Assembly: GCA_934463115.1 (NCBI GenBank)
Contig: CAKSIN010000003.1
Coordinates: 62,001 to 126,000, forward strand
DNA from: an uncultured Clostridia bacterium
GTDB lineage: Bacteria > Bacillota > Clostridia > UMGS1810
Direction of reading: 5' to 3'
Length of the DNA stretch: 64,000 bases
Below the pieces are notes generated by a model. The model saw only the letters and a program-made list of their open reading frames with translations. It did no database searches and had not been told where the DNA came from. The translations under genes were made by a program, and so were the position numbers. This document shows positions 28,435 through 36,993 of this stretch, one piece after another. The stretch's first letter is position 1. Every line of letters begins with the position of its first letter.

Positions 28435-30696
28435 TTATCGTACGGTTATAACCCTGATTCTTCCGCCGTCCTTTTCGGCTTTATCGTAATATGCAATGGC
28501 ATAGCTGTCGGATATCATATCGGCAAGCTCGCTGAGCGGTATCACGGTGTAGGTGTAGTCTCCGGAGTTTTTGTAAACAATAACCTTGTCGCTGAGTGTG
28601 TAATCGGTATTGCCGCATGTCACGGCAGTGTCGGTCACCTTTGTGATTCGGCTGCCGGTCGATTTCAGAGCGGTGAGCCGCTGAATATTGGTGCCGGAAT
28701 ACTCCGCTTTAACGGGCGAGCTGGCGCGTATATTGCCAAAGTACCCGCCGGAGAAATTCATGTCATCGCCGTCCACATTGATTACATATGTGCTGCCGCC
28801 GTCCACACCGCTCGGTGCCGATTTTACTATTCCGTATTTCGCACTGTCACCGGTAACATCACAAAGAATCAATTCGCATATTTCGCCCTTGGAATTTTTT
28901 TTGCACCACATAACCGCCGACTGCGAAAGAGTAATTCCGTCTATCCGTGCCATATACGTCGGAACGGCATAGCCGCTGTGCGACGAATCGTTTGTGCTGA
29001 CATCAAGAATCTTTACATCCGATGAAACGATATTTTTTCCTATCGTCATTGCCGACGCGCTCACCTTTCCGCTTACGCCCTGCTCGTTTTTAATAACATT
29101 CAGCTTTGCAACGCCGTTTGAAAACCCTATACGCATAACGGAGTTTACATATGATGAATAATCCTTATCCGTTACATACTCTGCCTCGCTCCCGTCGGGA
29201 AGAATGAGGTCGGCATACACCGAGGTGTACTTTTCGCCGTTGCTGTTTTCAAATGCTTTTGTGCCGGTCTTTACAAGATATCCGACAGAATCCGAAGAAT
29301 TGCTTTTGTTGTTGGCATCTATAACGTCAGCTATCTCACCGTCTTTTCCGAAAAGAAGTGTAACAGTGTCGCCGTAGTTCAGTCTGCCGTTTGACGACAG
29401 TTTGTCAAATGCCCTTACCGACTCGATGCTGTATTTTGTGCCGGACACGGTAACCGTCTCCGGTGTATCCTTGTTTGGTGACGCGTTCTCATACACACCG
29501 GTTATCTTTTTGCTGTATGCAAAAACAATATTCATATCCGGCGACCAATACAAAATGTCATACTGCTTAACTTCGCTTGTCGGAACGCGCGTGCCGTCGC
29601 GCATAACGGTGATATCTTCGCCGCCGAACTGCGAATACCAATTGTCGGAATAAACCGAAAGTGTGTAAGGTCCTTCCATAGCGTCTTTTGTAAGTGTGAG
29701 ATACTCCACGCTGCCCTTTGAATCGCGGACAACATGGATAATATCACCGGTGCTCATATCGCCCCTGGAGGCGGCAAATGTGAGTTTATCCGTGCCGGAA
29801 TAAACAGTGGTGTTGTCGCTCACGGAGAGTTCTGTCAGATTGCCGCCTTTATACGCCGCAACGGTGTTTCCCACAACGGAATATACAACATATTTTTCAT
29901 TTTTTTGCGAATACGGCATAAAGGCTAAAATTTCTCCCGTGGATTTAACGGCAAGGTCGCCCTTTTGCCCCACGCATGACGCGTCAAACAGACTGCCCGC
30001 CTTAAACGTGCCGACACTTGTATACACAGAGTCGGCACCGACCGACGTATCCTCGTTGTTTGTCGCTATTATAACGGCATCCTCATAGAAGCTTGCGTCA
30101 AGCTGTGAGATATATTCTTTATCCGAATTTTTCGAGTTTGTCGTGAGGAGGTTATATATAAGCGTCATAACATCCTTTCGCGTAAGGCAGCTGCCCACGG
30201 ACGCATTGTCTATGTTGTCGGACAAACCGAGATTCACCGCAAGTCCCACCTGCCCGTACGGCCACGAATTTCCGAAATCCGAATCATCATAACCGAGCAG
30301 CCGCAGCGCAACCGTAACGGCTTCTTCATAAGTAACCGGGTTATCGGGTTTAAATGTGCCGTCGGTATAGCCGGTGAGGATTTTGTTTACCACAGCAACG
30401 CGCACATACGGTGCTGCCCAGTGCGTGTATGAACAATCACGGAAAACCGATACAGCCGCCCCGAGTGCAACTGAGTTTTTATATTTGGACGCATTCACCG
30501 TCATTTTGGCAAACTGCGCACGTGTGACATTGTCGGAAAGATTCATGTTTCCGTTTTCATCACCTGTCATAATCCCCATATTCTTTACAAGAATCTGCGC
30601 CGACTCGGTGCTGTACACACCGCTTGCCGAAACGCATACGGATGACAAAAGTATGAGTGCTGCCGAAAATACAGCAAAAAATTTATTTATCTTCAT
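28435..30696 (-). CDS. SLH-domain surface protein next to a MacAB-like exporter
   Basis: This 753-residue exported protein has a signal peptide (FFAVFSAALILLSSVCVSASG) and about three SLH repeats at ~30-190 (LSDNVTRAQFAKMTVNA; FRDCSYTHWAAPYVRVAV; GTFKPDNPVTYEEAVTVALR). The rest is beta-rich sequence of the kind also seen in the 22881-25580 protein, with no catalytic motif seen. The start MKINKFF has AGGAGG 5 nt upstream and is preferred over an ATG seven codons earlier that would overlap the permease gene. It is 13 nt downstream of the exporter permease, so it belongs to that operon. It may be a cargo or wall-facing partner of the exporter; that is inference from position. Confidence 0.85.
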   Translation of the reverse strand: MKINKFFAVFSAALILLSSVCVSASGVYSTESAQILVKNMGIMTGDENGNMNLSDNVTRAQFAKMTVNASKYKNSVALGAAVSVFRDCSYTHWAAPYVRVAVVNKILTGYTDGTFKPDNPVTYEEAVTVALRLLGYDDSDFGNSWPYGQVGLAVNLGLSDNIDNASVGSCLTRKDVMTLIYNLLTTNSKNSDKEYISQLDASFYEDAVIIATNNEDTSVGADSVYTSVGTFKAGSLFDASCVGQKGDLAVKSTGEILAFMPYSQKNEKYVVYSVVGNTVAAYKGGNLTELSVSDNTTVYSGTDKLTFAASRGDMSTGDIIHVVRDSKGSVEYLTLTKDAMEGPYTLSVYSDNWYSQFGGEDITVMRDGTRVPTSEVKQYDILYWSPDMNIVFAYSKKITGVYENASPNKDTPETVTVSGTKYSIESVRAFDKLSSNGRLNYGDTVTLLFGKDGEIADVIDANNKSNSSDSVGYLVKTGTKAFENSNGEKYTSVYADLILPDGSEAEYVTDKDYSSYVNSVMRIGFSNGVAKLNVIKNEQGVSGKVSASAMTIGKNIVSSDVKILDVSTNDSSHSGYAVPTYMARIDGITLSQSAVMWCKKNSKGEICELILCDVTGDSAKYGIVKSAPSGVDGGSTYVINVDGDDMNFSGGYFGNIRASSPVKAEYSGTNIQRLTALKSTGSRITKVTDTAVTCGNTDYTLSDKVIVYKNSGDYTYTVIPLSELADMISDSYAIAYYDKAEKDGGRIRVITVR

Positions 30697-30709
30697 GATA
30701 ACCTCCTGA

Positions 30710-31888
30710 TTAATCATATCTGAGTGCTTCTATCGGGTTCAGATTCGCCGCCTTTTTCGCCGGGAAATATCCGAATGCAATTCCGATTACCGCCGACACG
30801 CTGAACGATATCAGCATTGCGGGAACCGAGAGAACTGCCGTCATATCAAACAGCGTGGCGGCATACGAGGCGGCTATACCGAGAAGTATTCCGATAACGC
30901 CGCCGAGACAGCTTGTGGTAACAGCCTCCACAACAAACTGACTCATTATATCCCACGGTGTTGCACCGAGTGATTTTCGTATTCCTATCTCACGTGTACG
31001 CTCCGTAACCGACACAAGCATAATGTTCATTATTCCGATTCCGCCGACAAGCAGCGATACCCCGGCAACCCCTGCCAATACCAGCGACATTGATGCCGTC
31101 ATGTCATTTATATTATCTATCATACTGCTCATGTTGCTTACCGAATACGCGTCTTCATCGGAGAATACACCGAGCAGATAGTTTTCGATTATTCCCTGCG
31201 CACTGTCCGAAACGTCTTTTGACACCGCATTGAATGTGTAACTCCCTATTGTAAATGTATTTGACATTCTCTGCGCCGTGGTGTACGGTATAAGGATTAT
31301 ATCGTCGGCACCGCCCTCTTCACCGTCATCCGTTTCGTCGAGAACACCTACTATATTGAATGATATACCGTTCAGTTTAATGCTCTGCCCCACAACATTT
31401 GTTGTGTTAAAAAGTTCCTTTGCAATATACGTTCCCACAACGCAGCTTTTGGCGCGCGTTTCGCAGTCAACATAGCATATATCCCTGCCGCTTACAATAT
31501 CAAGTGATTTTATCGCGGTATAATTCTCATTTATACCGATGCAGCTTTGCGGATTAAAGTTGTTTTCGCCGTTTTTTACCGTAGCGTTTGCCACCGTTAC
31601 CGACGGCGACATTGACTCTAAGTAATTCGAATTGTCGAGCACGAGATTTTCCATGTCGTCCACATCAACACTTCTGTTTCCTCCGCGGCCACGGATTGTA
31701 ACGGTTATTGTGGTGGCTCCCATGCTTTCAAACTGATCGATAACATCCTTTGTCATACCGTTTACAATGCTGACTATAACAATAACTGCTGCAACACCTA
31801 TTATTATTCCGAGCATGGTAAGGAACGAACGCATTTTGCTTGTTTTAAGGCTCTTTAATGCCAGCGAAAATGCCTGTTTAATATTCAT
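30710..31888 (-). CDS. MacB-type ABC transporter permease (FtsX family)
   Basis: This 392-residue membrane protein has one N-terminal span (~20-42, TMLGIIIGVAAVIVIVSIVN), a large extracytoplasmic MacB_PCD domain (~45-265) and three C-terminal FtsX-type spans. The cytoplasmic coupling segment SVTERTREIGIRKSLGATPW is the family hallmark. With the ATPase encoded upstream and the HlyD-like adaptor it forms a Gram-positive MacAB/YknXYZ-like export complex, which moves substrates across the outer face rather than through a classical channel. It overlaps the ATPase gene by 11 bp. The substrate is unknown; such systems export peptides, antimicrobials or lipoproteins. Confidence 0.92.
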   Translation of the reverse strand: MNIKQAFSLALKSLKTSKMRSFLTMLGIIIGVAAVIVIVSIVNGMTKDVIDQFESMGATTITVTIRGRGGNRSVDVDDMENLVLDNSNYLESMSPSVTVANATVKNGENNFNPQSCIGINENYTAIKSLDIVSGRDICYVDCETRAKSCVVGTYIAKELFNTTNVVGQSIKLNGISFNIVGVLDETDDGEEGGADDIILIPYTTAQRMSNTFTIGSYTFNAVSKDVSDSAQGIIENYLLGVFSDEDAYSVSNMSSMIDNINDMTASMSLVLAGVAGVSLLVGGIGIMNIMLVSVTERTREIGIRKSLGATPWDIMSQFVVEAVTTSCLGGVIGILLGIAASYAATLFDMTAVLSVPAMLISFSVSAVIGIAFGYFPAKKAANLNPIEALRYD

Positions 31889-32579
31889 TCTGCGCTCCCT
31901 CCTTTACCTCATCCGATATAATATGTCCGTCCTGAATCCGCACAACGCGCTTGATTTGAGCGGCAATTGAATTATCGTGAGTAATAAACACAATAGTTGT
32001 GCCGTCGGCATTGAGCTGTTTCAAAAATTCCAACACATCGCGTCCGGTTTTCGAATCGAGCGCGCCTGTGGGTTCATCTGCAAGAATCATCGGCGGATCA
32101 CCGGCAAGAGCACGGGCTATTGATACCCTTTGCTGCTGACCGCCCGACAGCTGCGACGGCAATTTTTTGCCCCTGTCTCCGAGTCCCACACGTTCCAATG
32201 CGTGCTGAGCAAGTTCGGCTCGCTCATCTGCTTTTATTCCGCGATACAAAAGCGGCAATTCAACATTTTCCAGCACAGAAAGCTTTGGGATAAGATTGTA
32301 TTGCTGAAATATAAATCCTATCTCACGGTTTCGGACATGTGCGAGAGATTTTTCATCCATTGTGCTCACGTCCGTACCGTTTAATCTGTATGTTCCGGAT
32401 GTCGGTATATCCAGGCAGCCGATAATATTCATGCATGTGGATTTTCCCGAGCCGGAAGAACCGACAATTGCTACAAATTCGCCCTTGTCAACCGACAGTG
32501 ATATTCCGTCAAGTGCGCGTATTTCACTGTCGCCGTCGCCGTAAATTTTGTAAATATCCCTAAGTTCAATCAAACTCAT
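31878..32579 (-). CDS. MacB/LolD-type ABC transporter ATP-binding protein
   Basis: This 233-residue ATPase subunit powers the permease encoded next. Walker A is GSSGSGKST, the signature is LSGGQQQR, and Walker B is MILADEPTGALDS, followed by the H-loop ITHD. The DEPTGALDS motif and the length of 230-240 residues are typical of the MacB/LolD/FtsE branch. GGGGGTG precedes the ATG; 21 nt separate it from the adaptor gene. Nothing in the sequence looks damaged. Confidence 0.96.
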   Translation of the reverse strand: MSLIELRDIYKIYGDGDSEIRALDGISLSVDKGEFVAIVGSSGSGKSTCMNIIGCLDIPTSGTYRLNGTDVSTMDEKSLAHVRNREIGFIFQQYNLIPKLSVLENVELPLLYRGIKADERAELAQHALERVGLGDRGKKLPSQLSGGQQQRVSIARALAGDPPMILADEPTGALDSKTGRDVLEFLKQLNADGTTIVFITHDNSIAAQIKRVVRIQDGHIISDEVKEGAQNEY

Positions 32580-32600
32580 ATTGATACACCCCCGGCTGCA

Positions 32601-34478
32601 TTAATTGGGGCGACTGCCGCCGGATGACCTTCCGCCACCGCCGGGCATTCCACCGCCACCGCCGGGCATTCCGCCACCGCCGCCGGGCATTCCGCCACCG
32701 CCGCCGGGCATTCCGCCGCCGGGCATTCCGCCACCGAGCATGCCTTGCTGTTCGGAATCTTTGCTGTCGGACGAAGCCGTTATATCGGGAAGAAGAACTG
32801 TATCGCCCTCCTTAACATCGCCGTCCTTAATTTCTATAAATGAGCCGTCGGAAAGTCCTGTTTCAACACGCACGAGATGATATCCGTCGGGCACATCTAT
32901 TTTTTGCATTGCGCTCTTTTCGCGGTTCTTTGAATCGGATGATTCATCGGTACCGGATTTATTGTCGGCACCGTTCGATTTGTCCTGCGGCATTTCGTCT
33001 TTATTATCCGACGTTTGTGCAGTGCTTTCGCCTTTTCCCTTAACTATCAGGAATCCTCCGCCCCTTACGGCAGAAACGGGAACGCGAAGTACATCTTTTG
33101 CCGAATCGACAATTATCTGTGCCGTGACATTCATTCCGGGTATGAGCCCGGTGTCTTCGCCGTCATCCACCGTAACCGTTACCGGGTAGCTTGTTACGCC
33201 CTGCTCGGATTCGCCGACAATGCTTATCTTGCTCACCTTTCCGGTAAATGTTTTACCGATTATTGCGTCGGCGGTAATGGATACCTCCTGACCTTCGCTT
33301 ATGGACGAAATATCAAGTTCGTCTATACTGATATCAAATGTAAGCGTGGAGAGGTCGGCAATGATAGCCATTGTGTTTGTACTGTTGGTTTCCAGCTTTT
33401 CACCGGCCTTAATATTCTTTTGTATAACTTTTCCATCAATCGGGGATGTTATATTGTAATCCTCAAGGTCATCATACAAATTATCGAGTGAAAGCTGAGC
33501 GTCTTTAAGAGAAATCTGTGCCTCTTTAACACTGCGCGACGCATTTGTGCTCTTTAATGACACAATTGTTTCGCCGCTCTTTACACTGCTGCCTTTTTTG
33601 CGGCGTATCGCCGTAACTTCACCGGAGGTTTTGGCGGTTATTGTACGTGAATTTTTGTACTTAACCGTGCCCGAATCGTAGCAGGCAAAGACGCCTACCA
33701 TAGCTGTTGCCGCTTCACCCTCCGTTACCGTTCCGGGATTTGTAACGCATATCTCTACATCGGAAACATTTACCCCGTATGAATTGGTGTATGTTCCGCT
33801 CGATACCGAAGTAACTGTGCCGTACAGCGTTTGCAGATTACCCGAGAGCGTAACTGTTGCGCCCTCGCCAACATATATGCTGCGTGCGTCGGAATCGCCG
33901 AACGGCAATGTTATGTAAAGTGACGAGCTGTCCGTTACATCGGCAATTTTCGTTCCCGACTGAACGTTGTCACCCTCGGAAACATATACATTCATCACAA
34001 CTCCGCTTATATCAGACTTAACATTCAAGTCAGACGCGCTCTGCGCGGCATCGCTGTATGACAGCTGCGCCTTTTCAATAGAGTTTTTCTGCTTTTCTAT
34101 GTTTTTATTAACGCTTTCCGAATCAATCTTGTAGAGCAGCTGGTCTTTTGTTACATAATCGCCCTCCTCAAAATAATCCGCTACAACATCACCCTTGGCA
34201 AGCGATGTAATCTCGTACTGACTTATGGCGGCAATTGTGCCGGTGCCCTCTATAACATTGTTTACCGTGCCCCTTGTTACCTCGGCGGTAACCGACTCGG
34301 ATTTGCCCGAGGACATCTTTGAATGAAGTGCAAATGCCGATATTCCCACAAGCAATGCAATCAATACAATAACCGCAATAAATATCCTGCGTTTCTTTTT
34401 GTTCTTAAATACGGCTTTTATATTGAAGCTTTTCACTGCCCCGAAAAGCCGCTTTGGTGATAAATTAATTTTTTTCAT
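32601..34478 (-). CDS. HlyD/MacA-like adaptor with glycine-rich tail
   Basis: This 625-residue membrane-fusion-type adaptor has a basic N-terminus, one membrane span (about 32-52, RIFIAVIVLIALLVGISAF), then lipoyl/barrel-sandwich and beta-barrel segments. Two lipoyl-like halves can be read (SDISGVVMNVYVSEGDNVQSG and SPIDGKVIQKNIKAGEKL, plus ITAKTSGEVTAIRRKKGSSV), with coiled-coil helices near 110-135 and 325-355, so it is longer than simple MacA proteins and resembles YknX-type adaptors. After residue ~490 comes a polar linker, then a tail of repeated MPGGGG units ending SSGGSRPN. It heads the exporter operon. The adaptor should link the permease to the outer face of the cell. The tail's role is unknown. 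Confidence 0.88.
   Translation of the reverse strand: MKKINLSPKRLFGAVKSFNIKAVFKNKKKRRIFIAVIVLIALLVGISAFALHSKMSSGKSESVTAEVTRGTVNNVIEGTGTIAAISQYEITSLAKGDVVADYFEEGDYVTKDQLLYKIDSESVNKNIEKQKNSIEKAQLSYSDAAQSASDLNVKSDISGVVMNVYVSEGDNVQSGTKIADVTDSSSLYITLPFGDSDARSIYVGEGATVTLSGNLQTLYGTVTSVSSGTYTNSYGVNVSDVEICVTNPGTVTEGEAATAMVGVFACYDSGTVKYKNSRTITAKTSGEVTAIRRKKGSSVKSGETIVSLKSTNASRSVKEAQISLKDAQLSLDNLYDDLEDYNITSPIDGKVIQKNIKAGEKLETNSTNTMAIIADLSTLTFDISIDELDISSISEGQEVSITADAIIGKTFTGKVSKISIVGESEQGVTSYPVTVTVDDGEDTGLIPGMNVTAQIIVDSAKDVLRVPVSAVRGGGFLIVKGKGESTAQTSDNKDEMPQDKSNGADNKSGTDESSDSKNREKSAMQKIDVPDGYHLVRVETGLSDGSFIEIKDGDVKEGDTVLLPDITASSDSKDSEQQGMLGGGMPGGGMPGGGGGMPGGGGGMPGGGGGMPGGGGRSSGGSRPN
32632..32740. repeat. 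In-frame minisatellite coding the glycine-rich adaptor tail
   Basis: GGGCATTCC recurs five times, with a sixth variant GAGCATGCC, in units of about 15-21 bp made of CCGCCACCGCC and GGGCATTCC. Every unit is a multiple of three, so copy-number change would lengthen or shorten the tail without a frameshift. Confidence 0.8.
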
Positions 34479-34583
34479 GAAATGCGCTCCTCTCCGTTTC
34501 TTATCGAAGATTATAGCGCATTAAATTGACAATGATATGTGTGTAAAATGATAAATATGTGAAAAAGTGTAAATGAATTGTAA

Positions 34584-34621
34584 ATGAGCTTTAGAAAAAT
34601 ACATTATTTTCTAAAGCTCAT
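34584..34621 (-). terminator. Terminator-like perfect hairpin
   Basis: A 15-bp perfect stem (ATGAGCTTTAGAAAA against 34607-34621) with an 8-nt loop begins 3 nt after the stop codon of the nucleotidyltransferase-like gene. The U-tract is poor on this strand. Confidence 0.6.
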
Positions 34622-34624
34622 TAC

Positions 34625-35791
34625 TTAATTTTCCGAATTCATCAGATTTAATTCTTCAAGCATAGCCGATGTGCTGTTTAGTTTTTCGCCCTTAAGGCTG
34701 TTGCTCACGCTGACTTCATGTGCGATACTGTGCAGTCTCCCGGAGAAAAGTATTCTCACCCAGCGCATCGGAACCGCAATCGGATACAGGCGCGGATGCT
34801 TCTTTAAAAACGGAAATTCATATTGCAGCACGCTGAGCGGTCTGAAGAACTTTTCCTTTAAATTTGCAAGTTTGCCGCCGTACACGGCGCAGTCCATTGC
34901 TGCCTTGCTCTCTGTTGAACCGTATATTCCTGCACCGAGTATAAAATTCTCCATATTAAGCAAAAGAGGTGTGTATTCTCCCTTTTTTGAAAACCATATA
35001 TCACTGAGCCGGCATGCATTATCGGCAAAGGTTGTCATCTTAGCACATTCAATAAGCGTACTGAGTTTTTCGTCATCATATTCAAGCTTTCGTTTCATGA
35101 GCCACAGGTCAATAAAGTTACGTATTCCGCTGCCGCCGTGAATAAAATGCTTTGCAATATGCGCAATGTGATAGGTTATCATAAATTCGTTTGTAAATTC
35201 TCCCCGGCAGCCGCCGCTCGGGTAGCTGACATATTCCCACGGGCGGCGGAGGATATCATCATCACTGTCCCAATATTCAATGAGGGAAAAGTGTATTTCA
35301 ATATGCAATCCGCTCTTTCCGAAAAATGTTATATCATGGCTGCCCTTGGTGTCGCTCTTGTAATCTCCGCTTTCAAGCAAAATTTTTTCTGTTGCACCGA
35401 GGTCATCCTCATGTACAAGAATATCTATATCGCAGCTTGTGCGAAGCTCCGGATTCGGGTACAAATTGCGCACTACCGTGCCCTTCAGCGGAACAAACTT
35501 GATACCGGCGTCCTCAAACAGGCGGCACAGTTTGTCGTATTCATACTTAATCCGCTCATATCTGTACACCGCCATCATTATATGTGAGGCAAAGGCATCC
35601 GAAATATCCGCGTCGATTTCCGCATTAAAATTATTTACCGCCGTTCCCACAAGCGCGGCAATGTCGTGTTCAATGCAAAACTCAATCAGCCGCACCGATT
35701 CTTCTTCGTTCAGGTTGTAATGCTTTATATCCGTGTCGCCGCATATTTCGGCGCGTATTAATGATATTGCGCACTCCGTTACTCTATCCAT
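34625..35791 (-). CDS. Nucleotidyltransferase-fold protein (NTP_transf_5-like)
   Basis: This 388-residue cytoplasmic protein matches the uncharacterised nucleotidyltransferase family often found near surface-polysaccharide or lanthipeptide genes. The core reads KFVPLKGTVVRNLYPNPELR followed by TSCDIDILV, where the DxD pair would bind metal, then an HDITFFGKSGLHIEIHF strand typical of the family. The C-terminal ~180 residues are helical. No partner gene is adjacent: it has its own promoter at 35828-35856 and a hairpin after the stop. The target of any nucleotidyl transfer is unknown. Confidence 0.75.
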   Translation of the reverse strand: MDRVTECAISLIRAEICGDTDIKHYNLNEEESVRLIEFCIEHDIAALVGTAVNNFNAEIDADISDAFASHIMMAVYRYERIKYEYDKLCRLFEDAGIKFVPLKGTVVRNLYPNPELRTSCDIDILVHEDDLGATEKILLESGDYKSDTKGSHDITFFGKSGLHIEIHFSLIEYWDSDDDILRRPWEYVSYPSGGCRGEFTNEFMITYHIAHIAKHFIHGGSGIRNFIDLWLMKRKLEYDDEKLSTLIECAKMTTFADNACRLSDIWFSKKGEYTPLLLNMENFILGAGIYGSTESKAAMDCAVYGGKLANLKEKFFRPLSVLQYEFPFLKKHPRLYPIAVPMRWVRILFSGRLHSIAHEVSVSNSLKGEKLNSTSAMLEELNLMNSEN

Positions 35792-35827
35792 AACAATTTT
35801 TCGTTCCTTTTCCGTAATATATGTCTA

Positions 35828-35856
35828 AGTATATCACAATACAATGCGTTATTCAA
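35828..35856 (-). promoter_or_regulatory. Promoter of the nucleotidyltransferase-like gene
   Basis: On the minus strand, TTGAAT, a 17-nt spacer and TATACT lie 36 nt upstream of the ATG at 35791. The same 120-bp gap must also hold the divergent cwlD promoter, which I could not identify with confidence. Confidence 0.6.
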
Positions 35857-35914
35857 GAAATTTTTGAATATTTGCAGTCAAAAATGAATATGTCATATAC
35901 AAGGGGTGAAGTTT

Positions 35915-36628
35915 ATGTTTTTTACGATATCAAAATCCGGAATAATCAAACTCATTGCCGCCGCTGCAGCAGTGGCAGTTGTGCTGGTATTTGCTTTCAG
36001 CCGTGCTCAGAACAAGACCGTGTCGGGCGTGGCGGTAACCAAAAAGGTGATTGTGATAGATGCCGGTCACGGAACACCCGACGGCGGAGCCGTTGCCGAG
36101 GACGGCACAAGCGAAAAAGATATTAATCTTGATGTGGCAAACAAACTGCGCACGCTTTTGGAAAAAACAGGAGCGTATGTAATAATGACGCGCCTTGATG
36201 ACAATGCCGTGTGTGATAACCTGAATGCAAAAATACGCGAAATAAAAAGGGCCGACCTCAAAAACCGCCGCGATATCCGCGACTCCTCCGAAGCCGACAT
36301 ATTTGTGAGTATTCATATGAACAAATTTGAAAAGCCGCAATATTACGGCGCGCAGGTGTTCTACAGCGACACGCCCGAAGGCAGCAAAAAACTTGCCGAA
36401 AGTATTCAAAACGAACTTATAAACCTTGCCGATCCGTCAAACAGCCGCTCACCGAAAAAAGCCGACGGAATATTTATTCTTAAAAACAGCTCCATACCGT
36501 CTGTCCTGGTTGAATGCGGTTTTTTGTCCAATCCTGCCGAAAGGGAAAAACTCAAAACCGATGAATACCGCGACACACTCGCATGGAGCATATACTGCGG
36601 AATTGTCAAGTTTTTTGAGCAGACCTGA
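35915..36628 (+). CDS. cwlD: N-acetylmuramoyl-L-alanine amidase CwlD
   Basis: This 237-residue amidase_3 protein is the length of the Bacillus CwlD. In spore formers CwlD removes stem peptides from cortex muramic acid so that muramic-lactam can form. A single N-terminal membrane anchor (IKLIAAAAAVAVVLVFAFS) is followed by the catalytic domain: zinc ligands in DAGHGTPDGG, in SEKDINLDVA and in VSIHMNKFE, and the catalytic glutamate in VLVECGFLSN. The ATG at 35915 is chosen because AAGGGGTG ends 6 nt before it; a GTG three codons upstream overlaps that site. Its 3' end overlaps the convergent HPt gene by 23 bp. It supports a sporulating lineage. Confidence 0.9.
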   Translation: MFFTISKSGIIKLIAAAAAVAVVLVFAFSRAQNKTVSGVAVTKKVIVIDAGHGTPDGGAVAEDGTSEKDINLDVANKLRTLLEKTGAYVIMTRLDDNAVCDNLNAKIREIKRADLKNRRDIRDSSEADIFVSIHMNKFEKPQYYGAQVFYSDTPEGSKKLAESIQNELINLADPSNSRSPKKADGIFILKNSSIPSVLVECGFLSNPAEREKLKTDEYRDTLAWSIYCGIVKFFEQT

Positions 36629-36968
36629 GTTTTTCTATAGAATCGAGAACATTGTAGTACTCCTGTTTTGACTTTGCAAATAGTTTTTTTGCCGACTCAA
36701 TATCACCGCTCCTCAGCAGCTCGGTAATCTCCGAGCTGACATCGGCAAGGTTCTTAAATCCGAGATTGGCGCATATGCCTTTTAGCGTGTGCGCCGTGCG
36801 AAAAGCCTCGGGCAGGTTGTCGTGCTCAAGCATATCCGCCATTTCGGCAAATGTAGAATCCTGAAGAAACTTTTCTATAAACACTCCCACAATCTTTTCA
36901 TTCATAAATCTTTCGCATACATCGGTGTAATCGCCGCCGACAGCGTTATAAAATTCTTTCATATCCAT
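36606..36968 (-). CDS. Histidine phosphotransfer (HPt) protein
   Basis: This 120-residue stand-alone HPt domain is a four-helix bundle with the phospho-accepting histidine in the signature AHTLKGICANLGF (His61). It should carry phosphate between the receiver of the hybrid kinase encoded just upstream and another receiver, possibly that of the GGDEF-REC protein at the head of the operon. GGAGGT lies 9 nt before the ATG. It is the last gene of the four-gene operon. The final 23 bp overlap the convergent cwlD gene tail, so the two 3' ends share sequence on opposite strands. Confidence 0.9.
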   Translation of the reverse strand: MDMKEFYNAVGGDYTDVCERFMNEKIVGVFIEKFLQDSTFAEMADMLEHDNLPEAFRTAHTLKGICANLGFKNLADVSSEITELLRSGDIESAKKLFAKSKQEYYNVLDSIEKLRSAQKT

Positions 36969-36993
36969 AGCGTTTATACCTCCGCAGTTACTG

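Noticed and set aside
30696..30717. Upstream ATG for the SLH gene overlapping the permease gene
   Set aside because: AGGAGG lies 5 nt before the later ATG at 30696, and the signal peptide begins there.
35860..35914. Sporulation sigma factor promoter for cwlD
   Set aside because: GAATATT and CATATACA resemble sigma-E boxes, but the spacing is about 21 nt, too long for the known consensus.
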